From Mesorhizobium sp. YIM 152430 (lineage in GTDB: Bacteria > Pseudomonadota > Alphaproteobacteria > Rhizobiales > Rhizobiaceae): 64,000 bases of DNA. The notes under the pieces are model-generated. The model had not been told where the DNA came from. It did not search any database and saw only the letters and a list, made by a program, of their open reading frames with translations. Position numbers and translations under genes: made by a program. The stretch is taken from assembly GCF_029210365.1 (NCBI RefSeq), contig NZ_JARGES010000025.1, positions 1-64,000 of the forward strand, read 5' to 3'. This document shows, in pieces, positions 1 through 9,510 of this stretch (the stretch's first letter is position 1; the number at the start of each line of letters is the position of its first letter).

Positions 1-440
1 GGCTCCAGTCGCGCTTTTTTTCGGTCTCGCGCTTGTCGTGCAGCTTCTTGCCGCGTGCCAGGCCGAAAAGCAGCTTCGCGCGGCCCTTTTCGTTGAAGTA
101 GATCTTCAACGGGACCATCGTCATGCCTTCGCGCTCGACGCCCTGCTTCAAGCGCGCCATCTCCTTCTTCTTCAGGAGAAGCTTTCGGCGGCGGCGCGGC
201 TCGTGGTTGAAGCGGTTGCCTTGCGTATATTCGGGAATGTACGAGTTGATCAGCCAGATCTCGCCGCCTTCGGCGGACGCATAGGATTCGCCGATATTCG
301 CCTGGCCCTCACGCAGCGATTTCACCTCCGTACCCGTCAGCGACAGGCCGGCCTCGTAGGTGTCGGTCACCTCGAAGGAAAACCGTGCCTTGCGGTTTTC
401 GGCGACCAGCTTGGAATTGTTGTCCTTGTCCTTGCTCATG
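1..440 (-). CDS. smpB: SsrA-binding protein SmpB (3' end cut by window edge)
   Basis: SmpB binds tmRNA and brings it to stalled ribosomes for trans-translation in the cytoplasm. The ATG at 440 opens a frame of 146 complete codons that runs off the left edge. SmpB is usually about 155-160 residues, so only the basic C-terminal tail is missing. Visible family signatures are the N-terminal [10 protein letters not shown] strand, the [11 protein letters not shown] loop, the basic stretch [10 protein letters not shown] and the conserved [13 protein letters not shown] segment. It lies 24 bp downstream of dapA on the same strand, the usual rhizobial dapA-smpB order, and is probably cotranscribed with it. 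Identification is secure; the C-terminus is not visible. Confidence 0.96.
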
Positions 441-464
441 AATCGGCAACGCAAAAAGCAGGCA

Positions 465-1346
465 TCAGTTCATCAGCCCGGCATGGATCATGGCCGCATC
501 GATCGCCTTCGCCGTCGATTCCTCGACGGTGACGAGCGGCATCCGCACGACATTTTGAACCCTGCCGAGACGCGACAGCGCGTATTTGGCGCCGGTGACG
601 CCGGCCTCGATGAAGATCGCCTTGTGCAGCGGCATCAGCCTGTCCTGCAATTCGATCGCGCGCTCGCGGTCGCCGGCGAGCGAGGCGCGCTGGAATTCGG
701 CGCAGAGACGCGGTGCGATGTTGGAGGTGACCGAGATCGCCCCCTGCCCGCCATGCGCGTTGAAACCAAGCGCGGATGCGTCCTCGCCGGAAAGCTGGAT
801 GAAATCCGGCCCGCAGGTGATGCGCTGCTCGGAGACACGCTCGATCTTCGCCGTCGCGTCCTTGACCCCGACGATGTTCGAAAAGTCCTTCGCCAGCCGT
901 CCCATCGTCTCGGGCGTCATGTCAATTACCGAGCGCGGCGGGATGTTGTAGATGATGACGGGCAGCTTCACCGCCTTCGCCACCTCGGCGAAATGGGCAT
1001 AGAGCCCGCGCTGGTTCGGCTTGTTGTAATAGGGCGTCACGACCAGCACGGCATCCGCGCCCGTCGTCTCGGCGAACTTCGCCAGTTCCACGGCCTCCGT
1101 GGTCGCGTTCGATCCCGCACCGGCGATCACCGGCACGCGGCCGGCCGCGACCTCGACGCAGATCTCGACGACCCGGCGATGTTCCTCATGGCTGAGCGTC
1201 GGTGATTCACCCGTCGTTCCGACCGGAACCAGCCCGTTCGTTCCCTCCGCAATCTGCCACTCTACCAAGCTGCGAAAGGCTTTCTCGTCCAGGGCGCCGT
1301 CCTTGGTGAACGGGGTCACGAGCGCGGTCATCGAACCTGTGAACAT
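465..1346 (-). CDS. dapA: 4-hydroxy-tetrahydrodipicolinate synthase DapA
   Basis: DapA condenses pyruvate with aspartate semialdehyde in the first committed step of the diaminopimelate/lysine pathway. The protein of 293 residues is a standard-length TIM barrel. The pyruvate-binding motif GTTGES lies at about residues 43-48, the catalytic Tyr is Y133 (YNIPPRS), Y107 supports it, and the Schiff-base lysine is K162 in GVKDA. The open frame extends further upstream to 1511, but that extension is unlike DapA; the ATG at 1346, giving [13 protein letters not shown], matches the family start. It is divergent from the lytic transglycosylase gene, leaving about 250 bp for promoters. It is upstream of smpB in a probable operon. 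Confidence 0.95.
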   Translation of the reverse strand: MFTGSMTALVTPFTKDGALDEKAFRSLVEWQIAEGTNGLVPVGTTGESPTLSHEEHRRVVEICVEVAAGRVPVIAGAGSNATTEAVELAKFAETTGADAVLVVTPYYNKPNQRGLYAHFAEVAKAVKLPVIIYNIPPRSVIDMTPETMGRLAKDFSNIVGVKDATAKIERVSEQRITCGPDFIQLSGEDASALGFNAHGGQGAISVTSNIAPRLCAEFQRASLAGDRERAIELQDRLMPLHKAIFIEAGVTGAKYALSRLGRVQNVVRMPLVTVEESTAKAIDAAMIHAGLMN

Positions 1347-1597
1347 GATCTGGAAGCTCCTGGAAAGGCACGCGGCAAGCAGAAAACGGCTATTTAGCCC
1401 GCCTTCTAGACGATCATCGAAGGATGCACCATAGTCTTGAGACGGTCCGCGTCCCAATTTCGCCTCGCGGCGCGACAGAATGCGCGGCATTCGAACGATG
1501 ACGATAACCAATCGTTTACGTCGTCTTCACCCGCGGCCCCTAGCATGGATGTCTCGTTAACCTAACTGTCCATGAAGACCGACCCAGGACCGAAAGA

Positions 1598-3694
1598 ATG
1601 CAGGCAAAACTCAGGACCCGCGTCGCGCTTACCGGCTTGACCCTCGCCCTTGTTCCAGGGCTCGCGTTTGCCAATCCGGTACTGCCCTCCAATCCGCCGA
1701 TTCCCGGCCAGCGGCCCTATCAGGCAGCGGCCAGCGGCGTCGACAATGCCTTCACGACCGGCTCGGTCGTGGCGCAGTCGGCCGCGGCGATGGCGACCGA
1801 ACTCGTCGTGACCGGCGATGTTTCCAAGCTGAAAGCCGGTCTCGACGCCCTGCAATCGGGCAATATCTCCCGCGCGCGCCTGACGCGCGACAACCTGCCG
1901 TCGAATTCGCTGGACCGCCAGATTCTTGCCTGGGCGATCGCCACCAGCGGCGCGGACGGTGTGCCTTCGGGTGAAATCGCGCAGGCCGCATTCGCGCTCA
2001 AGGGCTGGCCCGGCATGTCGCGTCTGCGCGCCAATTCCGAGCGCGCGCTGCTGCGCGAAAATCCCGGCCCGCAAGGTGTCCTGCGTGCCTTCGGCGATAC
2101 GCAGCCCGAAACGCCCGAAGGCATCATCGCGCTGACCCGCGCGCATCTGGCGGTCGGCAATACGCAGGCCGCGAAAACCGTTCTTGCGCCCTATTGGCGC
2201 AACGAGCGCATCGAGCCGCGCGAAGAGGCGGCGATGGTGCGCGAATTCGGACGTCTGCTCACTGCGGCCGACCACTGGCACCGCATGGAACGGATGCTCC
2301 ACATCGACCGGATCACTTCGGCCGAGCGCGTTGCGGGGCTCGCAGGCGGCGAGGCGCTAACGCGTGCCTGGGCCGCCGTCATCCGCGGCGAATCCAGCGC
2401 CGGAAAACTTCTCGCCGCCGTGCCGCAGGCGCAGCGCAAGGCCGGATTCTACTTCGCGCAGGCACGCCATCTTCGCCGTGCCGAGCGCTACAAGGAAGCG
2501 GCGCAAGTCGTTCTTCAGGCGCCGAAGGACGCCGCTTCCCTCGTCAATGCCGATGCGTGGTGGATCGAGCGGCGCGTCCTGTCGCGAGAACTGATCGACA
2601 TCGGCGAGAACCGACTCGCCTATCAGGTCGCGGCCGCTCAGCCCGCCGAAAGCCCGGCCAATTCGGTGGACGCGGAATTCCATGCCGGCTGGTACGCGCT
2701 GCGCTTCCTCAACGACGCGGCAACGGCAAGCCGCCATTTTGCCCGTATCGTCCAGATCGCCGAAGGGCCGATCTCGCTGTCGCGCGGCCATTACTGGCTC
2801 GGCCGCGCCGCGGACGCCGGCGGTCCGGGCAATGCGCGCGACCACTACCAGCGTGCGGCGCGCTACGGCACCGCCTTCTACGGCCAGCTTGCCGCCGCGA
2901 AGCTCGGCGCGACGACGATCTCGGCCAGCTTCCCGTCTCCGACCGATGCCGACCGCCGCAATTTCGAGGGGCGCCAGGCGGTGCAGGCGATCCGCCGCCT
3001 CGAGCGCGCCGGCCACCAGGGCCGGGCGAACACGCTTTACCGCGATCTGGCGCTGCAACTCGACAGCATCGGAGAACTGGCCCTGCTCGCCGTCATGGCC
3101 GAGCGGCGCGGCGACCATCCGCTGGCGCTGCGCGTCGGCAAGTGGGCGGCCGGCCGCGGCCTCGACGTCGGCGCGCTCGCCCATCCGGTCGGCGCCATTC
3201 CGGGCAATGCCAACATCTCGGCCGCCGGAAAGGCGCTCGCCTATGCCATTGCCCGGCAGGAGAGCGAGTTCAACATTTCCGCCCGCTCCGGCGCAGGCGC
3301 GCTCGGCATCCTGCAATTGCTGCCCGGAACGGCCCGCGACATGGCGCGCAAGGTCGGCGTTTCCTACGATCAGGCGCGCCTGACCCGTGACGCCGGATAC
3401 AATGCCGCGCTCGGCGCCGCCTATCTCGGCGAACAACTCGACCGCTTCAATGGCTCCTATATCCTGACTTTCGCCGGATACAATGCCGGCCCGAACCGTG
3501 CCGCCCAGTGGGTCGGCCGCTATGGCGATCCGCGCGGCCAGAACATCGATGCCGTGGTGGACTGGATTGAGCGCATCCCGTTCCACGAGACGCGCTCCTA
3601 CGTGCAGCGGGTTATGGAAAATTATCAGGTCTACAAGATGCGCCTTTCGGGGCGAACCGACGTGGTTGCCGATCTGGTCGGCGGACGTCGCTGA
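1598..3694 (+). CDS. Soluble lytic murein transglycosylase (Slt70-like)
   Basis: This periplasmic enzyme cleaves the MurNAc-GlcNAc bond of peptidoglycan, leaving 1,6-anhydroMurNAc ends. The 698-residue protein starts with a Sec signal peptide, probably cleaved after LAFA (residue 25). A long alpha-helical superhelical region covers about residues 60-540, and a C-terminal SLT lysozyme-like domain covers about 545-690. The catalytic glutamate is E555 in ARQESEFN, followed by GALGILQLLPGTA and AGYNAGPNRA, both typical of family 1 transglycosylases. The ATG at 1598 follows a weak purine-rich site. A strong terminator begins 24 bp after the stop. It is divergent from dapA, a neighbourhood seen in many Rhizobiales. 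Confidence 0.93.
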   Translation: MQAKLRTRVALTGLTLALVPGLAFANPVLPSNPPIPGQRPYQAAASGVDNAFTTGSVVAQSAAAMATELVVTGDVSKLKAGLDALQSGNISRARLTRDNLPSNSLDRQILAWAIATSGADGVPSGEIAQAAFALKGWPGMSRLRANSERALLRENPGPQGVLRAFGDTQPETPEGIIALTRAHLAVGNTQAAKTVLAPYWRNERIEPREEAAMVREFGRLLTAADHWHRMERMLHIDRITSAERVAGLAGGEALTRAWAAVIRGESSAGKLLAAVPQAQRKAGFYFAQARHLRRAERYKEAAQVVLQAPKDAASLVNADAWWIERRVLSRELIDIGENRLAYQVAAAQPAESPANSVDAEFHAGWYALRFLNDAATASRHFARIVQIAEGPISLSRGHYWLGRAADAGGPGNARDHYQRAARYGTAFYGQLAAAKLGATTISASFPSPTDADRRNFEGRQAVQAIRRLERAGHQGRANTLYRDLALQLDSIGELALLAVMAERRGDHPLALRVGKWAAGRGLDVGALAHPVGAIPGNANISAAGKALAYAIARQESEFNISARSGAGALGILQLLPGTARDMARKVGVSYDQARLTRDAGYNAALGAAYLGEQLDRFNGSYILTFAGYNAGPNRAAQWVGRYGDPRGQNIDAVVDWIERIPFHETRSYVQRVMENYQVYKMRLSGRTDVVADLVGGRR

Positions 3695-3717
3695 CCATTT
3701 GACGAAGTGACGATCGC

Positions 3718-3747
3718 AAAGGGCGGGCCTTCGGGTCCGCCCTTTTT
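3718..3747 (+). terminator. Intrinsic terminator after the lytic transglycosylase gene
   Basis: A GGGCGG (3721-3726) / CCGCCC (3737-3742) stem is extended by G-T, C-G and C-G pairs, closed by a TTCG tetraloop and followed by five T residues. Flanking A3718-3720 can pair with T3743-3745. The A-run on the opposite side means it may also act weakly on the minus strand. Confidence 0.88.
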
Positions 3748-3944
3748 CTGTCGGGTCGGACGAAAGTGGAAGGCATATCCCCTCCCGACGCGACTTCACG
3801 CGCGACCCGACGCGTCGCGTTCGTGCCGTCCTGCGGAAATGCCCGTCTGCGGCAAGCGTCTTCGGTCCGGCAATCATCATCATCGGGCAAGTTCAATATT
3901 TCGAGATGCCCGCCGGCCTAAAGCGGATATCGCATGTCCGTCAC

Positions 3945-3979
3945 AAACGAAAAGAACCCGGCGGTTGCCCGCCGGGTTC
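3945..3979 (-). terminator. Intrinsic terminator after the porin gene
   Basis: A perfect 10-bp stem (3955-3964 with 3969-3978) with loop TTGC lies 28 bp past the porin stop. Read on the minus strand it is followed by the T-rich stretch TTCTTTTCGTTTG. The roughly 200 bp between this and the transglycosylase terminator holds no gene that I can support. Confidence 0.85.
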
Positions 3980-4006
3980 TCCATTCAAGCTTTGGAAAGC
4001 TCGGTC

Positions 4007-5125
4007 TTAGAACGAGCGCTGCAGACGCAGGAAGCCCGAGTTCGTCGAAGGACGCAGGTCGATGTCGGTGTAGACATACTCAGCGCGGACTTCGAAGTTC
4101 GTGACCGGGGTCCAGATCAGCGACGCTTCAGCCTGCCAGCCGTCGAGGCCGGTGTTGGTGCCGAGAGCAGGCGTGAAGTTGTGGATGTCGTTGAAGTACT
4201 GGGCGCCGACCGAAGCAGCGAAGGTCTGCGAGAACTGCTGACGGTAGGAGGCCAGGACCGACCATTCCGAGCCGACCGAGTAGGCATTCGCGTTGTCGGC
4301 ATAGTAGCCGATCAGGCGGAACGAGGAGCCCGGTGCGTTCGGGACGTTGAGCTGGATACCAGCCTGAGCAGCCCAGCCGCCATCGTTGACTTCGAGGTTG
4401 TTGAAGCCACGGTCTTCGTCATAGGCAGCCTTTGCCCAGACGCCGCCCCATGCCTGGTTGTACGACACGACGCCGACAACATCCGGGGTGTAGTTGCTGT
4501 TCGCATCGTCTTCGAGCGAGATCGTGGCTGCGAAGCCCGATGCGCCGCCGAAGGTGTACGAGACCAGCTGGCGCTGCTGGTAGCCATAGGAGAGGCCACC
4601 CCAGGAGTGCGAGCCGAACTGGGCAACGCCGGCGCCCTGCGAGGCAACCCAGGCCGATTCGGTGTAACCGGCGCGGAAGCCGCCGAGTTCGAGGAAGGCC
4701 TGATCGAAGCCGACATTGCCGCGGCCGTCCGACGAACCGGTGCGGCTGGTGAGCGGGCCATTCAGGTTCGAGAAGGCGTTGAAGTCAGCCTGAACGCGGA
4801 GGTAACCGCGCAGCGTGCCCCATTCGGTGTCCGAACGGGCGTCGAAGTTGACGCGAGCGCGGGTCGACTTGTTCCAGCGGTCGGCAGCGAAGCCGTGATA
4901 GTTGCCAGCTTCGTCGGTCGCACCCATCTGGTACCAGACGAGACCGGAAACCTGAAGGCAGGTCTCGGTGCCCGGGATGTAGAAGAAGCCGGCGCCGTAC
5001 ATGTCGCAAACGCGAACGTACTCGACGGGCTCCGGCTCGGCATAAACGATGGCGTCGGCAGCCTGGGCACCGGAAACGGCAACCAGTCCTGCGGCGGAGC
5101 CGAGAAGAAGGCTCTTAATGTTCAT
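4007..5125 (-). CDS. Outer-membrane porin (rhizobial Omp2b/RopA type)
   Basis: This is a general-diffusion porin of the alphaproteobacterial porin_2 family. The 372-residue product has a signal peptide ending at about residue 22 (VSGAQA/AD). The mature N-terminus carries the family hallmark pair of cysteines, C40 (VCDMYGAGFFYIPG) and C56 (TETC). Alternating beta strands fill the rest, and the protein ends in phenylalanine, as outer-membrane barrels do. A strong ribosome-binding site (GGAGGT on the minus strand, 5131-5136) precedes the ATG. It has its own long upstream region and its own terminator, so it is probably monocistronic and highly expressed. Substrate preference cannot be read from sequence. 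Confidence 0.93.
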   Translation of the reverse strand: MNIKSLLLGSAAGLVAVSGAQAADAIVYAEPEPVEYVRVCDMYGAGFFYIPGTETCLQVSGLVWYQMGATDEAGNYHGFAADRWNKSTRARVNFDARSDTEWGTLRGYLRVQADFNAFSNLNGPLTSRTGSSDGRGNVGFDQAFLELGGFRAGYTESAWVASQGAGVAQFGSHSWGGLSYGYQQRQLVSYTFGGASGFAATISLEDDANSNYTPDVVGVVSYNQAWGGVWAKAAYDEDRGFNNLEVNDGGWAAQAGIQLNVPNAPGSSFRLIGYYADNANAYSVGSEWSVLASYRQQFSQTFAASVGAQYFNDIHNFTPALGTNTGLDGWQAEASLIWTPVTNFEVRAEYVYTDIDLRPSTNSGFLRLQRSF

Positions 5126-5538
5126 TTCTGACCTCCAGTCAAAAGTTGTTTAGCGGGTCTGGGCTCTTTTTGCTGAAGGACAGCGTTTCCCTGCCCCATC
5201 CCCAATCTCAGAAAAAGGAAGCGTGTTTCGCCGCCCCTTCTTCGATCATGACAATACGCAGGACCGCTCCCCGATCAACCGCGTTTGCACCGTCGGGGAC
5301 GTTCATGCACCCCTATGGAATAGGCTTGTTGCACAAAAGCCACGTTTTACCCCATCGCCTTTACGCTCTATTAATAGCTGTGGCGCGAGCGCAGGCCCGA
5401 ACGTGCTCATAAACGCCTGCCGCGACGGATGGAATCGATCATGTCCGGGCGAATCGCCCGTTTCGAGTCGTTTTTCCGCGCTTCGAGGGATTGTCCGTAT
5501 TGATTGTGAGGACCGACTTCTTTATCGACCGGTTCACC
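5126..5538. other. 413-bp intergenic region upstream of the porin and tRNA-Ser
   Basis: I see no supportable gene here. The region contains the porin Shine-Dalgarno and an AT-richer stretch at about 5320-5380 that probably includes the porin promoter. I could not fix a -35/-10 pair with confidence. The short open frames in it have no family resemblance or ribosome-binding sites. Confidence 0.5.
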
Positions 5539-5628
5539 GGAGAGGTGGCCGAGTGGTCGAAGGCGCTCCCCTGCTAAGGGAGTAGACCCGGAAGGGTCTC
5601 GAGGGTTCGAATCCCTTCCTCTCCGCCA
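5539..5628 (+). tRNA. tRNA-Ser (anticodon GCT)
   Basis: The seven-base acceptor stem GGAGAGG (5539-5545) pairs with CCTCTCC (5618-5624), followed by discriminator G and an encoded CCA (5626-5628). The anticodon loop CTGCTAA gives GCT, which reads AGC and AGT serine codons. A long variable arm (about 5584-5600) and the T-loop GGTTCGAATCC are present, as expected for a class II tRNA-Ser. Confidence 0.97.
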
Positions 5629-5819
5629 TTTTCGGCGCTGCTTTATTTTTCCCGATCAGGACTGCCCTCCAGGCTCTCGCCCGGCATGGACAAGCCCGCC
5701 GCGTTGCCTACTTTGCGATTCTGTATGCAGGTGCGATCAGATTGCAGGGTCGGGGCGCTCGCGGCGGCGGTCGGCGAATCGGCGGGCGCTCGCGCGCAAG
5801 CGATATGGGAGAGGATGAT

Positions 5820-6596
5820 ATGGATCTCGGCATCACCGGACGTCATGTGCTCGTCACCGGAGGATCGAAGGGCATCGGGCTTGCCTGCGCCAGGGCGTTC
5901 CTGGACGAAGGCGCCAGGGTGACGATCGTCTCGCGCAGCCGCGAAAACCTTGAAAAGGCAGCTTCGATCCTCGGCGATGTCGGTCTCGTCGCGGCCGATC
6001 TTGCCCATGCCGCAGAGGCCGTGCGCGCGGTTATGGAGGCCGAGGCGGTCGGCGGGCCGGTCGACATACTCGTCAACAGTGCCGGCTCGGCGCGGCGCAC
6101 CCCGGCAGACGATCTTTCGCCGGACCATTACCGCGCCGCGATGGACGCCAAGTTCTTCAGCTACGTCAACGTCATCGACCCCGTCGTGAAGCGGATGGCA
6201 GAGCGCGGCGCCGGGGTCATCGTCAATGTCATCGGCAATGGCGGCAAGATCGCCTCGCCGATCCACATCGCCGGCGGTGCGGCCAATGCGGCGCTGATGC
6301 TCGCCACGGCGGGTCTTGCCAATGCCTATGCCGGACGCGGCGTTCGGGTGCTCGCCGTCAATCCGGGCCTGACCGAGACCGATCGCGTCGCGGAGGGGCT
6401 TGCCGCCGACGCGGCAGCGCAGGGCATCACGGTCGAAGAAGCACGCCGGCGCGGGGTGTCGCGGATCGCGCTCGGCCGTTATGCGCGGCCTGAAGAAATC
6501 GCCGATGCGGTGGTTTTCCTCGCCTCGGGCCGGGCGAGCTACGTTTCCGGCGTATCGATCACGATGGACGGCGTCGCGGTGCCGACGATCATCTAG
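5820..6596 (+). CDS. SDR-family protein lacking the catalytic Tyr and Lys
   Basis: This 258-residue protein has the classical short-chain dehydrogenase fold: the cofactor loop TGGSKGIG (residues 13-20), the NSAG motif (86-89) and the NPGLTETD segment (181-188). The active site is abnormal. Where family members have Y-x-x-x-K, this one reads GGAAN (G152...N156), and the upstream Ser position reads IGN. It may therefore bind NAD(P) without normal reductase chemistry, or use a different mechanism. The ATG at 5820 was chosen because GGGAGAGG lies just upstream; the frame is open further 5'. It starts about 190 bp after tRNA-Ser, and its 3' end overlaps the convergent gene by 8 bp. Substrate unknown. 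Confidence 0.85.
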   Translation: MDLGITGRHVLVTGGSKGIGLACARAFLDEGARVTIVSRSRENLEKAASILGDVGLVAADLAHAAEAVRAVMEAEAVGGPVDILVNSAGSARRTPADDLSPDHYRAAMDAKFFSYVNVIDPVVKRMAERGAGVIVNVIGNGGKIASPIHIAGGAANAALMLATAGLANAYAGRGVRVLAVNPGLTETDRVAEGLAADAAAQGITVEEARRRGVSRIALGRYARPEEIADAVVFLASGRASYVSGVSITMDGVAVPTII

Positions 6597-7296
6597 GCTC
6601 GTCGAGGCTGCTCACCATCCGGCGGAGTCTTTCGAGCGTCTGCTGGATGGGATCGAGGTCGGTCCGACCGGGCTCCGTCTGACCGCTTATTCCTTCGCGA
6701 AGACCGCGCAGGCGGGCGAGCTTCAGCTCCTCGTCGCGAATCAGCCCTCGCGCCTGTTCGAGCGCGGCATTGCATCTGGCGATTTCCTCGGCCAGCCACC
6801 CGGCCTTCGACAGAGCCAGCGTCAGGCGCTTTTCGGCGTCGTGCAGGTCGACTGCCGACGCATGAGACTCGGGCCGGTCCATCTGCCGGCGAATGTCCTC
6901 GAAAGCCTCTTGGTCGATCGCGGCGTCTTCCCGCTCACCCGCCGCGCCTTCCCCTGTCAAACGGGCGATCCAGCCGCCGAGGCGCGCTGTGCGCAATGTG
7001 GCGCGGCTGCGTGACGGAGACGCCGCCAGAATGGTGTCGTCGTCCTTGCCTGCCGAACCCAGCCCAAATCTCTTTTTCGGCTGCATGTCTTCGCCGGCCA
7101 ACCGGCGCAGGAGTGGAGGTCGCGTGGCGCCTGGCGCTTCGGGTGCCGGCTTCGGCGTCGTTTCGACGACTTGCGGAAAGGGCTCCGTCTCGATCTCCGG
7201 TTCGACCGAGAGAAGCGATGCGGGGGCGCGCGGCGCCGAGCTATCGGGTGCCGGTTCCCTGCGCCGAAACCTGTCCGCAAATCGCGCCATTGCCAT
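6589..7296 (-). CDS. Hypothetical protein with C-terminal coiled coil
   Basis: I do not recognise this 235-residue protein. The N-terminal half is proline-, arginine- and alanine-rich and looks disordered (about residues 1-100). The C-terminal 110 residues are charged and helical, with heptad-like patterning (about 125-230), which suggests a coiled coil. There is no signal peptide or membrane segment. The ATG at 7296 may be followed by a second in-frame start two codons later. Its stop overlaps the end of the convergent SDR gene. The upstream region faces the exopolysaccharide cluster, so the two may share a divergent promoter region. Function unknown. Confidence 0.7.
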   Translation of the reverse strand: MAMARFADRFRRREPAPDSSAPRAPASLLSVEPEIETEPFPQVVETTPKPAPEAPGATRPPLLRRLAGEDMQPKKRFGLGSAGKDDDTILAASPSRSRATLRTARLGGWIARLTGEGAAGEREDAAIDQEAFEDIRRQMDRPESHASAVDLHDAEKRLTLALSKAGWLAEEIARCNAALEQARGLIRDEELKLARLRGLREGISGQTEPGRTDLDPIQQTLERLRRMVSSLDEPR

Positions 7297-7484
7297 GCTC
7301 TGTCCGTCCTCGAACCGGCAGACGCGCGTCTGCGGCCATCAGAACCTAAATCCACATGGGTAATGAAGGGTTAACGCTTCGAATTGTGCGGTCCGTCATG
7401 GTGAACATCTTCTTAAGGAGTGTCCCTTAGCCTTGCGCGCACGGAACTGACGGCGCATCGCGCCCTATCGACGAGCGAGGCAGG

Positions 7485-9506
7485 ATGAGCGACGTGGCAT
7501 TCGGTGGCGCCGGCCAGCCGCAAGGCATTCACGACGACGGCAAGGTCACTATCTTCGATTTCGCCGCACTGCTGCGCACGCTGCGTCGCCGGCTCTTGTG
7601 GATCGCCGTTCCGACGGTCGCCTTTCCGGTTCTCGCCGCAGCGGTGTCGCTTGCGATTCCCAACTATTACTGGGCGAGCGCGCAGGTGCTCGTCGACCCG
7701 GAAGGTATGCAGGTTCTGGAAGGCGAACTCGCCACCAACGGTCGCTCGGAGCAGACCGCTCTCATCTACGCGCAGAACCAAGCCTACATCATGGGCTCGA
7801 ACCGGGTTCTGATGGAAGTCATCGAGCGCGAAGGACTGGCGCGCGACGAGGAATTCGGCGTTCCGCCTCCCGGCTTTCTTGCGTCGTTCTTCCCGGCTTC
7901 GTCCAGCGCCGTGCCGCCGGAGCGGATCGCGCTTCGCGCATTGCAGCGCAATTTCAACGTGACGCTCAACGAGGCGAGCTTCGTCGTGGAAGCATCCGTA
8001 AAGTCGAAAGACCCGCAAAAAGCAGCCCGCCTCGCCAACGCGATTGCCCAGACCTATGTCGAGCGACGCGCCGACACGCGCGCGGAAGCGGTGGGCCGTG
8101 CGGCGGATGGCCTCTCGGCCCAGCTCGACCGGCTGCGCGAGCGCGTGGAAGACGGCGAACGCGCCGTTCAGGCCTACAAGGTCGCCAACAACATCATCGA
8201 TGCCGATGGCCGGCGCATCGGCGAGCAGCGACTGGCGGACATCACGACCGAGATCACACGCGTCGGAGCGCGGATCGCCGAGGACGAGGCTCTGGCGGCG
8301 GAGGTCGCGCGGCTGCGCGCGGATTCAAGTTCGTTCGGTTCGGTCGCCGAAACCAATCTGACGCCCGCGATCGTGACGCTTCGCGCGCGTTTGACCGAGG
8401 CGCGGGAGGAGGAGGAAACGCTCGCCTCGTCGCTCGGCGCGCGCCATCCCTCCTACCAGCTTGCCCGCACGCGTTCCCAGTCGGTCAGCCGTCAACTCGA
8501 TGCGGAACTCGACCGCTTCGCTCAATCCGTCGGCCAGCGGCTCGCCCGCTCGCGCGCCAATCTCGCCAGCCTCGAAGCCCAGCTTGCAGCGGCCGGCGCA
8601 ACGGTCACGGCCGAAAACCAGTCGAGCGTCGAGTTGCGCCAGCTCGAACGCACCGCCGCCAGCGACCGGCTCGTCTACGAGGCGTTCCTGCTGCGTACGC
8701 GCCAGCTTTCCGAACAGGAACAGGCGGTCAATCCGGAAAACCCGCAGATCATCGCCGCAGCGCTCGCACCGCTCGAAAAGGCCGGTCCACCGCGCACCAT
8801 GATGACAGGCGGCGCGCTCGCCTTCGGTTTCCTCTTCGGGGTCGGCCTCGCCATGCTGCGCGAACAGTTCGACCAGACAGGAGCCACGACCGTCCAGCGC
8901 CGCTCCCCTTCCCGCGCGGCAGCGCCGCCCGTCTTCCGTCTCGCCCGCCCGACCCGGACGGATGACGAGATGGCGCTTCTTGCGACGCGCGGCCAGGCGC
9001 CGGCCTTCTTCGAGATCGCCGGGCTGATCGGCCGTGTGCCCACCGCCGGCCCCGTCGCCTGTATCGCCATCACCGGCAAGGACGCGGACGACCGCGCATT
9101 CGCCGCGCTGAACACCACGATCGCCGCCGCCAAGACCGGCCGCAAAGTGCTGCTGGTCGATGCGTCCCGATCGGACAACCCGCTGACCGCCGCCTTCGGG
9201 CTCGAACGTCATCCCGGATTGAACGACGTCCGTTCGTTGCGCCGCTTCGAGCCCGAATTTGCGCTGGCCGTCGATGCGGCCGGCTTCTCCTTCCTGCCAC
9301 GTGGGCTCAACGCCATCGGCGCCAGCGACACGCAAAGCGATCTCGATATTGCCGGCTGGGTCGGCACATCCGGCCAGGCTTTCGATCTCGTGATCGTCGA
9401 CACGGCACCGGGCGAAGCGATCCGTCACGACGGGGCGATCGCCATAGGCGACAACGCCACTCCCGTCGGCCCGGCACCGCTCCTCGCCAGGATCGTGCGG
9501 GGCTGA
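7485..9506 (+). CDS. Wzz/ExoP-like polysaccharide co-polymerase with degenerate tyrosine-kinase domain
   Basis: This 673-residue inner-membrane protein probably controls chain length in exopolysaccharide assembly. It has a Wzz domain with a first membrane segment at about residues 38-58, a long periplasmic coiled-coil and GNVR-like region (about 190-430), a second membrane segment at about 438-458, and a cytoplasmic BY-kinase-like domain (about 520-673). The cytoplasmic domain keeps a Walker A'-like VLLVDASR and a Walker B-like LVIVDTAPG. Its P-loop reads TGKDADDRAF instead of the usual GxGKS/T form, and the C-terminus has no tyrosine cluster. It is therefore probably not an active kinase. 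It opens the cluster; the next gene starts 4 bp later. Confidence 0.88.
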   Translation: MSDVAFGGAGQPQGIHDDGKVTIFDFAALLRTLRRRLLWIAVPTVAFPVLAAAVSLAIPNYYWASAQVLVDPEGMQVLEGELATNGRSEQTALIYAQNQAYIMGSNRVLMEVIEREGLARDEEFGVPPPGFLASFFPASSSAVPPERIALRALQRNFNVTLNEASFVVEASVKSKDPQKAARLANAIAQTYVERRADTRAEAVGRAADGLSAQLDRLRERVEDGERAVQAYKVANNIIDADGRRIGEQRLADITTEITRVGARIAEDEALAAEVARLRADSSSFGSVAETNLTPAIVTLRARLTEAREEEETLASSLGARHPSYQLARTRSQSVSRQLDAELDRFAQSVGQRLARSRANLASLEAQLAAAGATVTAENQSSVELRQLERTAASDRLVYEAFLLRTRQLSEQEQAVNPENPQIIAAALAPLEKAGPPRTMMTGGALAFGFLFGVGLAMLREQFDQTGATTVQRRSPSRAAAPPVFRLARPTRTDDEMALLATRGQAPAFFEIAGLIGRVPTAGPVACIAITGKDADDRAFAALNTTIAAAKTGRKVLLVDASRSDNPLTAAFGLERHPGLNDVRSLRRFEPEFALAVDAAGFSFLPRGLNAIGASDTQSDLDIAGWVGTSGQAFDLVIVDTAPGEAIRHDGAIAIGDNATPVGPAPLLARIVRG

Positions 9507-9510
9507 GCGG

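Noticed and set aside
3707-5131. Long open frame on the plus strand opposite the porin gene
   Set aside because: It is antisense to a clear porin, has no ribosome-binding site or family resemblance, and arises from high-GC codon bias.
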